Notes: generated by a model not told the origin, from the sequence alone. DNA of 64,000 bases from Streptomyces lomondensis (GCF_014651035.1 NZ_BMWC01000002.1:840830-904829), one strand, 5' to 3'. Shown: positions 32,709 to 42,617, counted from the first letter of the stretch. Numbers and translations are program-made.

Positions 32709-33551
32709 GTGCAACGGAAGGCGTACGCACCCGGTATCGCCGCGCTCCTCGCGGCGCTGCTGGCCGGCTGCACCGGCGGCTCGGGCGACGGCGGCCCGAC
32801 CGACGACTCCAACCCGGGCGACGCCGGCACGGCTTCGGCCGCCGCCGAGCCCGGCCGCTACCGCACGCTCCCCGAGCCCTGCGACGCGCCCGGCCAGAGC
32901 CTGCTCGACGAACTCCTGCCCGGCATCCGGCAGATCAGCGACCGGGAGCAGCGCGAGAAGGCCTACGAGGGCGAGGCGACGCTGACCTACGACACCGACC
33001 GCAAGGTCGGCTGCCGTTGGAAGGTCGACTCCACCCAGGCGACCGACCATCTGCTCGTCGACTTCGAGCGGGTCGTCTCCTACGACAACGCCGTCAGCGA
33101 CGACAGCCAGGCCGAGCAGCTCTTCGCGGAGAAGGAGGCGGCGGCCCACCTGCCGGAGCCGACCGCCACCGAGTCCGTCGCCGCCGGCAGCACCCCGGCC
33201 GGCGGTTCCTCGGCCGCACCGAGCGGCTCACCCAGCGGCTCACCGGCCCCCAGTTCCTCCCCGTCCGGCTCGTCGTCGCCCTCGGCGTCCACCTCCGCCA
33301 CCCCGACCGAGCTCCAGCCACGCGTCCTGGAGGACCTGGGCGACGAGGCGTTCCTCGACGACGAGCTGAGCAGTTCCGGTTCGACGGCCAAGCAGCGGAC
33401 GGTGACTGTGGCGTTCCGCACGTCCAACGTCATCGTGACCATCGAGTACGCCGAGCAGCCGACGGCGATCGGGGTCGTCCCGGACAGCCAGGAAATGCAG
33501 GACAGGGCCCGGAAACTGGCCTCCCAGCTGGCCGATTCGCTGGGCGGCTGA
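32709..33551 (+). CDS. DUF3558-like lipoprotein
   Basis: A 280-residue lipoprotein with lipobox LLAGC, an acidic linker, then a globular domain containing the DUF3558-type paired cysteines (LPEPCDAPG and KVGCRWKV). A low-complexity Ser/Pro/Ala-Gly linker spans roughly residues 160-205, and a second folded part follows. Function unknown. The GTG at 32709 is preferred (GAGAGGAG 7 bases before it). It is followed by a second protein of the same type, suggesting local duplication. Confidence 0.78.
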   Translation: MQRKAYAPGIAALLAALLAGCTGGSGDGGPTDDSNPGDAGTASAAAEPGRYRTLPEPCDAPGQSLLDELLPGIRQISDREQREKAYEGEATLTYDTDRKVGCRWKVDSTQATDHLLVDFERVVSYDNAVSDDSQAEQLFAEKEAAAHLPEPTATESVAAGSTPAGGSSAAPSGSPSGSPAPSSSPSGSSSPSASTSATPTELQPRVLEDLGDEAFLDDELSSSGSTAKQRTVTVAFRTSNVIVTIEYAEQPTAIGVVPDSQEMQDRARKLASQLADSLGG

Positions 33552-33683
33552 GGCCCCTTCACGCCCCCTTCACGGGCACGCGCAAAGCACCCGAAGAAGA
33601 ACACACCGCCGCCTCACCGCGTACCGTGACCACTCGGACCCGTCCCGACCGCAGGAACCACGAGCGTCATGAGTGAAGGAACC

Positions 33684-34562
33684 ATGCAGCGACGAGCACA
33701 GCGAGAAGAGCGAGACCAGCGAGCGAAGCGCCTGAACCGCGTCCTTGTCTGCGCGGCCGCCGTCCCCGTGATGCTGGTCGCCGCCGGCTGCTCCTCGGAC
33801 TCCGGCTCCGGCGACAGCACCGACAAGGCCGCGAAGGCCGCCGCCTCGGCGTCCGCGAGCCCGTCGCCGACCGTGCAGGCGGCGGCGTACGGCAAGCTCC
33901 CGGAGCCGTGCAAGGCGCTTTCGAAGAAGACGCTGGAGGACCTCGTTCCGGAGAGCAAGTCCGGCAAGGAGGGCAAGTCGGACGACATCTCCACGCGCGG
34001 CAGCTGCTCCTGGAACAGCCTCGACAACAACGGCGTGAAGGGCTCGCAGTTCCGCTGGCTGAACGTGTCGATGCTGCGCTTCGAGTCGGACGTCACACGC
34101 GGCCCGGCCGACGAGCTCGCCCACGAGTACTTCGAGAAGCAGGTCCAGGACGCCCAGGCCGCGGAGGGCGCCAAGGGCGTGAAGTCGGAGCCGGTGCCCG
34201 GGACGGGCGACGAGGCGACGGCCGTGCGCTACGAGCTGAAGAAGAAGGAAGGCACCTTCAAGCAGCAGACGCTCGTGGCGCGCGTGGAGAACGTCGTCGT
34301 CACCCTGGACTACAACGGCGCGGGCCTGGCCGGTGACAAGTCCCCGAGCGCCGAGGACCTGCTGAAGGACGTGAAGAAGGCCGCCAAGGAGGCGGTGGCG
34401 GCGGTGTCCGAGGCGAACGGCGCGGGCGGCGGCAAGGCGAGCGGCGCGCCGTCCAAGTCCCCGTCCGGCTCCCCGTCGAAGTCGGCGTCCGGGGAAGCCT
34501 CGGACGAGCCGTCGAAGGACGCGTCGGAGTCGCCGTCCAAGAAGCCCGTCTCGAAGAGCTGA
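33684..34562 (+). CDS. DUF3558-like lipoprotein, second copy
   Basis: A 292-residue lipoprotein: Arg-rich start, hydrophobic segment with lipobox VAAGC, Ala/Ser linker, then a domain with the pattern LPEPCKALSKKTLEDLVP and GSCSWNSLDN, matching the paired cysteines of the preceding gene. The last 60 residues are a Ser/Pro/Lys-rich tail with GSPSKSAS-like repeats. Function unknown. I prefer the ATG at 33684 (GAAGGA 5 bases before it) to that at 33669. Confidence 0.78.
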   Translation: MQRRAQREERDQRAKRLNRVLVCAAAVPVMLVAAGCSSDSGSGDSTDKAAKAAASASASPSPTVQAAAYGKLPEPCKALSKKTLEDLVPESKSGKEGKSDDISTRGSCSWNSLDNNGVKGSQFRWLNVSMLRFESDVTRGPADELAHEYFEKQVQDAQAAEGAKGVKSEPVPGTGDEATAVRYELKKKEGTFKQQTLVARVENVVVTLDYNGAGLAGDKSPSAEDLLKDVKKAAKEAVAAVSEANGAGGGKASGAPSKSPSGSPSKSASGEASDEPSKDASESPSKKPVSKS

Positions 34563-34650
34563 ACAAGCCCGACGGGAACCGGCCACCCGTCCTCCGCACA
34601 TATGTGCCACCCTGTTGCGCGCAACAACACGCAAGGGGAGGGGAGTACGG

Positions 34651-35925
34651 GTGGCCGCGCCACTGCAACTGACTCGGACGCACCGCGTTCTCATCGGCGT
34701 GGTCGTGGCCGGCGCCGTGATCATCGCCGGCATCGGCTTCGCCGGTTCGTACGCGGCCGTCCGCGAGTTGGCCCTCCAGAAGGGCTTCGGGAACTTCTCC
34801 TACGTCTTCCCGATCGGCATCGACGCGGGCATCTGCGTCCTGCTGGCCCTGGACCTGCTCCTCACCTGGATCAGGATCCCGTTCCCGCTGCTCCGCCAGA
34901 CGGCGTGGCTGCTGACGGCGGCGACGATCGCGTTCAACGGCGCGGCGGCCTGGCCGGATCCGCTGGGCGTGGGCATGCACGCGGTCATCCCGATCCTGTT
35001 CGTGGTCGCGGTCGAGGCGGCCCGCCACGCGATCGGCCGGATCGCCGACATCACGGCCGACAAGCACATGGAGGGCGTCCGCCTCACCCGCTGGCTCCTC
35101 TCCCCCGTCCCGACGTTCCTCCTCTGGCGCCGCATGAAGCTGTGGGAGCTCCGCTCCTACGACCAGGTCATCAAGCTGGAGCAGGAACGTCTCGTCTACC
35201 AGGCCCGCCTGCGTTCCCGCTTCGGCCGCTCGTGGCGCAGGAAGGCCCCGGTGGAGTCGCTGATGCCGCTGCGGCTGGCGAGGTACGGCGTTCCGCTGGC
35301 GGAGACGGCCCCGGCGGGGCTGGCGGCGGCGGGCATAGAGCCGGCGCTGATACCCCCGCCTCCGCCCCAGGCCGACCTGGACGCGGTTCGTGCCGCCGGG
35401 GCGGCTCCCGACCCGCAGAGGGCGGCACCTCCCGGCGAGCAGCGCCCTCAGCTCGAGAGCAACCACGAAGCCGGGTACCCGGAACCGGAACCCGAGCCGG
35501 ACCAGAGCCCTTGGTTCAACGCCCCCCGGGAGGTCGAGTACCAGGGCGGCTACGACCCGGCCTACGACCCCGACCAGTACGCCCAGTGGATCGCCGGGGA
35601 ACAGGACGCCGAGCGGCACCAGCCCGAGTACGACCCGGCCCCCTCCCCGGAGGACACCGGCAGCTTCCCCATCCCGGTGGGCCCCAACCGCACCCGGGAA
35701 CTGGGCGACGGCGGCGGCGCCCCGCCGGCTCCCGAGCCGGACGAGGAGGCGTACTACCAGGTGTTCCGCCAGTCGATAGACGGCAGCTACCCCACGCCCC
35801 GCGCCCTCGGCGACAACATCCAGGCCACGTACGGCACGACGCTGAGCCCGGGCGAGCTGAAGTCCCTCGTGGAACGCTTCCAGAAGCGCCACACGGCGGA
35901 GCTGGAAGAGGACCACATCGCGTGA
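34651..35925 (+). CDS. DUF2637 domain membrane protein (Spd-like)
   Basis: A 424-residue protein. The N-terminal half is a DUF2637 domain with about four transmembrane helices (VLIGVVVAGAVIIAGIGFAG, FPIGIDAGICVLLALDLLL, WLLTAATIAFNGAAAW, AVIPILFVVAVEAARHAIG). The C-terminal half is Pro/Glu-rich with Tyr-Asp-Pro repeats and ends in a helical segment (QATYGTTLSPGELKSLVERF). Related proteins occur on Streptomyces plasmids (Spd, mycelial spread) and as chromosomal copies; the function here is unknown. GTG chosen for the GGGGAGGGGAG upstream. Confidence 0.8.
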   Translation: MAAPLQLTRTHRVLIGVVVAGAVIIAGIGFAGSYAAVRELALQKGFGNFSYVFPIGIDAGICVLLALDLLLTWIRIPFPLLRQTAWLLTAATIAFNGAAAWPDPLGVGMHAVIPILFVVAVEAARHAIGRIADITADKHMEGVRLTRWLLSPVPTFLLWRRMKLWELRSYDQVIKLEQERLVYQARLRSRFGRSWRRKAPVESLMPLRLARYGVPLAETAPAGLAAAGIEPALIPPPPPQADLDAVRAAGAAPDPQRAAPPGEQRPQLESNHEAGYPEPEPEPDQSPWFNAPREVEYQGGYDPAYDPDQYAQWIAGEQDAERHQPEYDPAPSPEDTGSFPIPVGPNRTRELGDGGGAPPAPEPDEEAYYQVFRQSIDGSYPTPRALGDNIQATYGTTLSPGELKSLVERFQKRHTAELEEDHIA

Positions 35926-35952
35926 ACGCATAAGAGCGTGAACGCATAAGAA

Positions 35953-35978
35953 AAGGGGCCCTCGGGTGAGGGCCCCTT
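35953..35978. terminator. Bidirectional terminator between the DUF2637 gene and lysS
   Basis: AAGGGGCCCTC and GAGGGCCCCTT form an 11-pair perfect stem around GGGT, followed by CTCTTT rightward and preceded by AAGAAAA (T-rich leftward). It sits between convergent genes and can end both. Confidence 0.85.
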
Positions 35979-36008
35979 CTCTTTCGACCTCTTACGACGA
36001 AACCGCCG

Positions 36009-37754
36009 CTACTCGCCGAGCAGGTGCCGGACCCGCTCCTGCCCCACCGCCAGCAGCAGCGTGGGCAGCCGCGGCCCCGTGTCCCGCCCGACCAGCAGGT
36101 GGTACAGCAGGGCGAAGAAGGACCGCTGGGCGGTCTTGATCTCCGGCGGCAGTTCCTTCGGCGTCGCGTCGGCGGAGAACCCGGCCTGCACCTTGGGCAC
36201 GCCGTAGACGAGGTGGGTCAGCCCGTCCAGCGACCAGTGGTCGGCCAGGCCGTCGAGCAGCAGCCGCAGCGACTGGAGCCCCTGCTCGTCGAGCGACTTC
36301 AGCAGCTCGGCGTCGGGCTCGTCCCGCACGATGGTCCGCTGGTCGGCGGGCACGTGCGTGTTGATCCAGGCCTCGGCCTTGTCGTACCGGGGCCGGGCCT
36401 CCTCCAGGGAGCCCAGCGGCCGCGACGGGTCCAGCTCGCTGAGGATGCGCAGCGCCTGGTCCTCGTGCCCGGCGGTGATGTCGGCGACGGACGCCAGCGT
36501 CCGGTACGGCAGCGGCCGGGGCGTGCGCGGCAGCTCACCGGCGGCCGTGCGCACGGCACGGGAGTGCGCGGCGGCGTCGGCCGGCAGGGCGCTGCCGTCG
36601 GCGACCTTGGCGTCCAGCCGGTCCCACTCGTCGTAGAGCCGCTGGATCTCCTGGTCGAAGGCGACCTTGAAGGACTGGTTGGGCCGGCGGCGGGCGTAGA
36701 GCCAGCGCAACAGCTGCGGTTCCATGATCTTCAGGGCGTCGCCCGGGGTGGGTACACCGCCCTTCGAGGACGACATCTTCGCCATGCCGGAGATGCCGAC
36801 GAAGGCGTACATCGGCCCGATGGGCTGCTTGCCGCCGAAGATCCCGACGATCTCCCCGCCGACCTGGAACGAGGAGCCCGGGGAGGAGTGGTCGACACCG
36901 CTCGGCTCGAACACGACCCCCTCGTAGGCCCACCGCATCGGCCAGTCGACCTTCCAGACCAGCTTGCCGCGGTTGAACTCGTTCAGCCGGACCGTCTCGG
37001 AGAAGCCGCACGCGGTGCAGGCGTACGTCAGCTCGGTGGAGTCGTCCTCGTAGGACGTGACGGTGGTGAGGTCCTTCTCGCAGTTGCCGCAGTACGGCTT
37101 GTACGGGAAGTAGCCGGCGGAGCCGGAGCTGCCGTCGTCCTCGGCGGCCGCGCCGGAGCCCTCGGCGGCCTCCAGCTCGGCCTCGTCGACCGGCTTCTGG
37201 CCCTGCTGCTTCTTGGCGGGGGCCTTCTTGGTCCGGTACTGGTCGAGGATGGCGTCGATGTCGCCGCGGTGCTTCATGGCGTGCAGGATCTGCTCGCGGT
37301 ACACGCCGGAGGTGTACTGCTCGGTCTGGCTGATCCCGTCGAACTCCACGCCCAGCTCGGCCAGCGACTCGATCATCGCGGCCTTGAAGTGCTCGGCCCA
37401 GTTCGGGTGCGAGGAGCCCTTCGGCGCCGGGACGGACGTCAGCGGCTTGCCGATGTGCTCGGCCCAGGACTCGTCGACGCCCGGGACACCGGCCGGGACC
37501 TTGCGGTAGCGGTCGTAGTCGTCCCAGGAGATCAGGTGTCGCACCCGGTAGCCGCGGCGGCGGATCTCGTCGGCGACCAGGTGCGGGGTCATGACCTCGC
37601 GGAGGTTGCCGAGGTGGATGGGGCCGGACGGGGACAGCCCGGACGCGACGACGACGGGTTTGCCCGGGGCCCGGCGCTCCGACTCCTCGATGACCTCATC
37701 CGCGAAACGGGAGACCCAGTCGGTGGTCTCGGTGCTCTGAGCCACGATCGGCAC
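36009..37754 (-). CDS. lysS: Lysyl-tRNA synthetase, class I
   Basis: A 581-residue class I LysRS. The Rossmann motifs are HLGN (residues 47-50, in [11 protein letters not shown]) and KMSSSK (326-331). A zinc-finger-like pair CGNC and CTAC lies near 222-250 after a Lys/Glu-rich insert (175-212). Class I LysRS is typical of archaea and some bacteria, including streptomycetes. It faces argS across a 150-base divergent promoter region. First GTG is 37754, only one base after AAGGA; the GTG at 37745 is better spaced from it. Confidence 0.94.
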   Translation of the reverse strand: MPIVAQSTETTDWVSRFADEVIEESERRAPGKPVVVASGLSPSGPIHLGNLREVMTPHLVADEIRRRGYRVRHLISWDDYDRYRKVPAGVPGVDESWAEHIGKPLTSVPAPKGSSHPNWAEHFKAAMIESLAELGVEFDGISQTEQYTSGVYREQILHAMKHRGDIDAILDQYRTKKAPAKKQQGQKPVDEAELEAAEGSGAAAEDDGSSGSAGYFPYKPYCGNCEKDLTTVTSYEDDSTELTYACTACGFSETVRLNEFNRGKLVWKVDWPMRWAYEGVVFEPSGVDHSSPGSSFQVGGEIVGIFGGKQPIGPMYAFVGISGMAKMSSSKGGVPTPGDALKIMEPQLLRWLYARRRPNQSFKVAFDQEIQRLYDEWDRLDAKVADGSALPADAAAHSRAVRTAAGELPRTPRPLPYRTLASVADITAGHEDQALRILSELDPSRPLGSLEEARPRYDKAEAWINTHVPADQRTIVRDEPDAELLKSLDEQGLQSLRLLLDGLADHWSLDGLTHLVYGVPKVQAGFSADATPKELPPEIKTAQRSFFALLYHLLVGRDTGPRLPTLLLAVGQERVRHLLGE

Positions 37755-37904
37755 GTCCTTCTTTCTGCATCGGGCAGCCGGTACGGTCGCACGGCTGACC
37801 GCCCTATTGTCCCAGACCCCCTCGCGCCCGGGAAAACGGCTTTACCCCCCATGGGATACTGGCCGTGTCTATCGATTCCCTCGAGGAGAACGGCACCCTT
37901 ACCT

Positions 37905-39668
37905 ATGGCCTCGGTCACGTCCCTCAGCGACTCCGTCCACCAGCGCCTCGCGGCGGCCCTGTCGGCAGCCCTGCCGCAGGCCGGCTCCGCGGACCCGCTG
38001 CTGCGACGAAGCGACCGGGCCGACTTCCAGGCCAACGGGATCCTGGCCCTCGCGAAGAAGGAGAAGGCCAACCCGCGGGAGCTGGCGACGCAGGTCGTCG
38101 CCGGGGTCGAGGCGGGCGAGGTGATCAAGGACGTCGAGGTCTCCGGTCCCGGCTTCCTGAACGTCACGGTCACCGACCGGGCGATCACCGAGAACCTCGC
38201 CGCGCGCTACGCGGACGACACGGGCCGCCTCGGCGTGCCCTCCGCAAAGAACCCGGGCACCACGGTCATCGACTACGCCCAGCCGAACGTGGCGAAGGAG
38301 ATGCACGTCGGCCACCTGCGCTCCGCGGTGATCGGCGACTCGGTGGTGCGGCTGCTGGAGTTCACGGGCGAGTCGGTGGTCCGGCGTCACCACATCGGCG
38401 ACTGGGGCACCCAGTTCGGCATGCTCATCCAGTACTTGGAGGAGCACCCGCACGAGCTGGACCACAAGTCGTCCGAGGTGAGCGGCGAGGAGGCGATGTC
38501 GAACCTCGACCGCCTCTACAAGGCCGCCCGCAAGGTCTTCGACTCCGACGAGGAGTTCAAGACGCGCGCCCGGCGCCGGGTGGTCGACCTCCAGGCGGGC
38601 GACCCGCAGACGCTCGCCATGTGGCAGAAGTTCGTCGACGAGTCGAAGATCTACTTCTTCTCCGTCTTCGACAAGCTGGACATGGAGATCCGCGACGAGG
38701 ACATCGTCGGCGAGTCGGGTTACAACGACATGCTCGCCGAGACGTGCCGCCTGCTGGAGGAGTCGGGCGTCGCGGTCCGCTCCGAGGGGGCGCTCTGTGT
38801 CTTCTTCGACGACATCAAGGGCCCGGACGGCAAGCCGGTCCCGCTGATCGTGCAGAAGTCGGACGGCGGCTACGGCTACGCGGCGACCGACCTCTCGGCG
38901 ATCCGCGACCGCGTCTTCACCATCAAGGCGAACACGCTGCTGTACGTGGTGGACGCCCGCCAGTCGCTGCACTTCAAGATGGTCTTCGAGACGGCCCGGC
39001 GCGCCGGCTGGCTGAACGGCGACGTCGAGGCGGTGCAGCTCGCCTTCGGCACGGTCCTCGGCAAGGACGGCAAGCCGTTCAAGACCCGTGAGGGCGAGAC
39101 GGTCCGCCTGGTCGACCTCCTCGACGAGGCGATCGACCGCGCGTCGGCGGTGGTCCGGGAGAAGGCCCAGGACCTCTCCGAGGAGGAGATCGCCGAGCGG
39201 GGCACCCAGGTGGGCATCGGCGCGGTGAAGTACGCGGACCTGTCGACGTCGGCGAGCCGGGACTACAAGTTCGACCTGGACCAGATGGTCTCGCTGAACG
39301 GCGACACGTCCGTCTACCTCCAGTACGCCTACGCCCGTATCCAGTCGATCCTGCGCAAGGCCGGCGAGTCGCGCCCCGCGGCCCGTCCGGAGCTGGACCT
39401 GCACGCGGCGGAGCGGGCGCTCGGCCTGCACGTGGACGCGTTCGCGGCGACGGTCGCGGAGGCGGCGGCGGAGTACGCCCCGCACAAGCTGACGGCGTAC
39501 CTGTACCAGTTGGCGTCGCTCTTCACGGCGTTCTACGACAAGTGCCCGGTGCTGAAGGCCGAGTCGCCCGAGCAGATCGAGAACCGCCTGTTCCTCTGCG
39601 ACGTCACGGCCCGCACGCTCCACCAGGGCATGGCTTTGCTGGGCATCCGGACGCCCGAGCGGCTCTGA
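37905..39668 (+). CDS. argS: Arginyl-tRNA synthetase
   Basis: A 587-residue class I synthetase charging tRNA-Arg. The N-terminal Add-1 domain ([15 protein letters not shown]) is followed by the HIGH-type motif HVGH (134-137, in [13 protein letters not shown]). Later come [12 protein letters not shown] and the DALR anticodon-binding domain ending [22 protein letters not shown]. No KMSK motif of canonical form is visible, as in many ArgRS. ATG at 37905; GAGGAG lies 18 bases upstream, farther than usual. Confidence 0.96.
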   Translation: MASVTSLSDSVHQRLAAALSAALPQAGSADPLLRRSDRADFQANGILALAKKEKANPRELATQVVAGVEAGEVIKDVEVSGPGFLNVTVTDRAITENLAARYADDTGRLGVPSAKNPGTTVIDYAQPNVAKEMHVGHLRSAVIGDSVVRLLEFTGESVVRRHHIGDWGTQFGMLIQYLEEHPHELDHKSSEVSGEEAMSNLDRLYKAARKVFDSDEEFKTRARRRVVDLQAGDPQTLAMWQKFVDESKIYFFSVFDKLDMEIRDEDIVGESGYNDMLAETCRLLEESGVAVRSEGALCVFFDDIKGPDGKPVPLIVQKSDGGYGYAATDLSAIRDRVFTIKANTLLYVVDARQSLHFKMVFETARRAGWLNGDVEAVQLAFGTVLGKDGKPFKTREGETVRLVDLLDEAIDRASAVVREKAQDLSEEEIAERGTQVGIGAVKYADLSTSASRDYKFDLDQMVSLNGDTSVYLQYAYARIQSILRKAGESRPAARPELDLHAAERALGLHVDAFAATVAEAAAEYAPHKLTAYLYQLASLFTAFYDKCPVLKAESPEQIENRLFLCDVTARTLHQGMALLGIRTPERL

Positions 39669-39688
39669 TACCGCCCTGTCGTGACAGG

Positions 39689-39724
39689 CCGAGGGCGGCA
39701 CCCCCTGTGGGGTGCCGCCCTCGG
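39689..39724. terminator. Terminator between argS and the DinB gene
   Basis: CCGAGGGCGGCACCCC (39689-39704) pairs perfectly with GGGGTGCCGCCCTCGG (39709-39724) around CTGT. A 16-pair stem between two convergent genes. No U tract. Confidence 0.88.
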
Positions 39725-39743
39725 TGTCGTCGCGGGAGGCCGG

Positions 39744-40244
39744 TCAGCGCTGGGCCGTGCTGTTCGCGCCGTCCAGGGCCTCCCGGATGATGTCCGCGTG
39801 CCCGGCGTGCTGGGCGGTCTCCCTGATCAGGTGCAGCAGGATCCGGCGCACGGACCAGGACCCGGGCTCGGGCGGCGACCAGGGCGTCTTCGGCAGGGGC
39901 ACGCTGTGGTCCAGGTCCGGCAGCCCGGCCACGGCTTCCCCGGTCGCCCGGGCGGCCGCCGCGTAGCGCTCCAGGAGGGCGGGGAGGGTGTCGCCCTCGG
40001 CCATGCGGTACTGCCCCATGTCGAGCATGCCGTCGGGCAGTTCACCGTCGCCCTTGACCATGAGCTGCGTCCACACCTCCTCTCCCTGCGCGAGGTGCTT
40101 CACGATCCCGCCGAGGGTCAGTTCGCTCACGGTCGTACGCCGGGCGGCCTGCGCGTCGGTCAGTCCGCGCACGGTGATCAGCAGCAACTCCCGCTGCTCC
40201 GCGAACGCCTCCAGCAGGTCCGTCTTCTCCGAGGAAGTGGTCAT
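39744..40244 (-). CDS. DinB-family protein
   Basis: A 166-residue four-helix-bundle protein of the DinB/DUF664 type. Helix one has QRELLLITVRGLTDAQAARR, and the metal-ligand histidines are at KHLAQGEEVW and in HLIRETAQHAGHADIIREAL. In actinomycetes the family includes mycothiol-dependent enzymes; the specific activity here is unknown. The ATG at 40244 has no clear ribosome binding site. Confidence 0.85.
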   Translation of the reverse strand: MTTSSEKTDLLEAFAEQRELLLITVRGLTDAQAARRTTVSELTLGGIVKHLAQGEEVWTQLMVKGDGELPDGMLDMGQYRMAEGDTLPALLERYAAAARATGEAVAGLPDLDHSVPLPKTPWSPPEPGSWSVRRILLHLIRETAQHAGHADIIREALDGANSTAQR

Positions 40245-40276
40245 GGAAGGAGCGTAGGAGGCAATTAGGTCAGGAC

Positions 40277-40320
40277 GTGTCCCCTGTCGGATCGGTGTCC
40301 CCTGTCGGATGGGTGTCCCC
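40277..40320. repeat. Short direct repeat upstream of the DUF4253 gene
   Basis: The 18-base unit GTGTCCCCTGTCGGATCG at 40277 repeats with one change at 40295 and partly (GTGTCCCC) at 40313. Two and a half copies in the 130-base divergent region. Confidence 0.8.
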
Positions 40321-40364
40321 GCCCGTCCCATCGCCCGGCCGGACCGTTTGTCAGTGGCCGGCTC

Positions 40365-40370
40365 TACAGT
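40365..40370 (+). promoter_or_regulatory. Candidate -10 of a leaderless promoter
   Basis: TACAGT ends 7 bases before the ATG at 40378, placing the expected start of transcription at the start codon. No ribosome binding site is visible between. No convincing -35. Confidence 0.4.
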
Positions 40371-40377
40371 CACCACC

Positions 40378-41163
40378 ATGGCGACACTTCCGAACCCCCT
40401 GCCGACGCTGGCGGCGGACCCGAGCGGACGCGCGCTCGGACTGCACCTCCCCGCCGGGGCGCTCGTGGACACGACCGACGAGGGCCCCTGGCACGAGCCG
40501 TTGCTGTGGTGCGCGGACGAGCGGGCCGTGCCGGGCGGCTGGACGGCGCTGGAGCCGGCCCGCCGTACGGGACTGCTGCCGGTCGTCCTCGACGTGGGGG
40601 ACGGCCATGGGGGCCCGGACCGCTGGGAGTTGGCGCCCGGCGCGGTGTCGTACCCCGGGGACCACGACGCCGAGGAGGTCCTGGCGGAGTACTGGGAGGA
40701 GTACGCCGCGGAGGGCGACGCCTGGCCCGGACCGGCCGGCGACCTCCCGCAGGACCGGGACCCGGACGCGGTGGCGGCGGGCATCGCGGACTCCCTGCTC
40801 TCCGACGGCGGCCCGCTCAAGGCCCCGCACCTCGCCCTCGTCCCGGCCCGCCGCAGCGCCGACATCCCCACGGCGATCGGCTGGACGGGCCCGGCGAACC
40901 ACGAGGGCGACACGGCCCGGCTCAGCGCGGTGCTGCGCTCCTGGGAGGACCGCTTCGGCATCCGGGTCGTCGCGCTCGGCTTCGATCACCTGCTGGTGTC
41001 GGTCGCCGCCCCGCCCACCACCGTGACCGACGCGGAGGCCCTCGCCGCCGAGCACTTCGCGTTCTGCCCGGCCACCATAGGCCAGGGCAGCGACCCGACC
41101 ATCGAGGCCTACGCCGCGCACCAGATCCTCGACCGGCCGACCTGGCACTTCTGGTGGGACTAG
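40378..41163 (+). CDS. DUF4253 domain protein
   Basis: A 261-residue acidic soluble protein with the DUF4253 pattern in its C-terminal half: LVPARRSADIPTAIGW, LSAVLRSWEDRFGIRVVALGFDHLLVSVA, AEHFAFCPATIGQG and the end DRPTWHFWWD. Function unknown. ATG at 40378, probably leaderless; the frame is open upstream but without a good start. Confidence 0.82.
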   Translation: MATLPNPLPTLAADPSGRALGLHLPAGALVDTTDEGPWHEPLLWCADERAVPGGWTALEPARRTGLLPVVLDVGDGHGGPDRWELAPGAVSYPGDHDAEEVLAEYWEEYAAEGDAWPGPAGDLPQDRDPDAVAAGIADSLLSDGGPLKAPHLALVPARRSADIPTAIGWTGPANHEGDTARLSAVLRSWEDRFGIRVVALGFDHLLVSVAAPPTTVTDAEALAAEHFAFCPATIGQGSDPTIEAYAAHQILDRPTWHFWWD

Positions 41164-41211
41164 ACGGACCGGGGTGATGCCGAACTCCTCCTCCCAGGAG
41201 CCGGCGCCCCC

Positions 41212-42441
41212 CTAGGCCCGGGGAGCCGCGCCCCGCAGACCCTCCCCGAGCCTGCGCAGCCCCTCCCCGATCTCCTGCGGCGCCTGCGTCACGAAGCACA
41301 GCCGCAGGGTCGTGCGGTCGGGCGTGCCGGCGTAGAAGGGGACGCCGGGGACGTACGCCACGTCGTGCCGCACCACCTGCGGCAACAGGGCCGTCGTGTC
41401 GTACGGCTCCGGCAGGCTCGCCCAGAGGAACATGCCGCCCTCGGGGCGGGTCCAGACCGACCCCTCGGGCAGCGCCCCGGCCAGCCCCGCGAGCATGGCG
41501 TCGCGGCGTTCGCGGTAGACGCGGGCGACGCGCGTGATGTGGGCGTCCAGGTCGCTGTCGGCCAGGTACCGGGCCGCGGCGAGCTGGTTGACGGTCGGGG
41601 TGTGCAGGTCGGCGGCCTGCTTGGCGACGGCACAGGCGCGCCGCAGCTCCCCGGGCGCGCGCAGCCAGCCCAGCCGCAGTCCGGGCGCCATCACCTTGGA
41701 GAAGCTGCCGAGCAGCGCCGTACGGTCCTCGGCGCCGGGGTGGGAGGCGATCCACGGCACGCGGTCGCCGTCGTAGCGAAGCTCCCCGTAGGGGTCGTCC
41801 TCGACGATCCACAGCCCGTGCCGGGCGGCGACGGAGGCCACCGCGGCGCGCCGGCCGGCGGGCAGCGTCCGGCCGGTGGGGTTCTGGAAGGTCGGCACGG
41901 TGTAGAGCAGCTTGGGCCGCTCGCGCACCACCAGGTCCGCCAGCGCCTCGGGGTCGAGGCCGTGCTCGTCGCCGGGCACCGCCACGACGCGCGCTCCGGC
42001 GAAGCCGAAGGCCTGAAGTGCGGCCAGATAGCAGGGGTTCTCGACGAGGACGGTGTCCCCGGGTTCGAGCAGCGCGGTGGCCAGGAGGGAGAGGGCCTGC
42101 TGGGAGCCGGTGGTGACGAGCAGGTCGTCGGGGCCGGTCGGCAGGCCGCGCTCGGTGGTGCGGGCGGCCAGCGCGGCTCGCAGCCCGGGCTCGCCCTCGG
42201 TCGTGGAGTACTGCAACGCCCGCGCGGGCACCTCGGTGAGCACCGCCCGGTACGCGGCCGCGATGGCCTCGGCGTCGAACAGCTCCGGCGCTGGCAGCCC
42301 GCCCGCGAAGTTGATCACCTCGGGGCGGGCGGTGACGGCGAGGATGTCCCGCACGGGAGAGCCGCCGACCGAGCGCGCCCGCGCGGCGAGCCGCGGCGCG
42401 GGAGAGCGGGTGGGCGTGGGCGTGGGCTCGGTGACGGTCAT
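41212..42441 (-). CDS. PLP-dependent aminotransferase (class I/II, MocR-like catalytic domain)
   Basis: A 409-residue fold-type I aminotransferase related to 2-aminoadipate and MocR-type enzymes but without the GntR DNA-binding domain. Motifs: NFAGGLPAPELF, YSTTEGEPGLRAALA, VTTGSQQALSLLA, the Asp-Tyr pair VEDDPYGELRY, and the cofactor lysine in GSFSKVMAPGLRLGW. The substrate is probably an amino acid, but which one is not evident. Confidence 0.9.
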   Translation of the reverse strand: MTVTEPTPTPTRSPAPRLAARARSVGGSPVRDILAVTARPEVINFAGGLPAPELFDAEAIAAAYRAVLTEVPARALQYSTTEGEPGLRAALAARTTERGLPTGPDDLLVTTGSQQALSLLATALLEPGDTVLVENPCYLAALQAFGFAGARVVAVPGDEHGLDPEALADLVVRERPKLLYTVPTFQNPTGRTLPAGRRAAVASVAARHGLWIVEDDPYGELRYDGDRVPWIASHPGAEDRTALLGSFSKVMAPGLRLGWLRAPGELRRACAVAKQAADLHTPTVNQLAAARYLADSDLDAHITRVARVYRERRDAMLAGLAGALPEGSVWTRPEGGMFLWASLPEPYDTTALLPQVVRHDVAYVPGVPFYAGTPDRTTLRLCFVTQAPQEIGEGLRRLGEGLRGAAPRA

Positions 42442-42570
42442 GGCACGGCTCCTTCGGCTGCGGGACGGCTCGTGCGCCGCAGCCTAGGGAAATACGTGCC
42501 GCCTACAAGAATATTCCGGGATCCGGACAGCCCCGGGGGGAACGGCCGGGCGGACGCCCACAGGCGCCCC

Positions 42571-42617
42571 TCGCTCAGCCCTCGCTCAGCCCTCGCCCAA
42601 CCCCTCGTTCAGCCCTT
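42571..42617. repeat. Short imperfect repeat at the methyltransferase gene end
   Basis: CCTCGCTCAGC occurs twice in a row and again as CCTCGCCCAACC and CCTCGTTCAGC. It spans the region downstream of and over the stop of the gene ending at 42609. Confidence 0.6.

Noticed and set aside
36024..37750. Long open frame on the + strand across lysS, joined to argS
   Set aside because: It is the GC-rich shadow opposite lysS; the true argS start is the ATG at 37905.
37755..37904. T-box or other riboswitch between lysS and argS
   Set aside because: No anti-terminator structure or T-box sequence is visible in the 150-base region.
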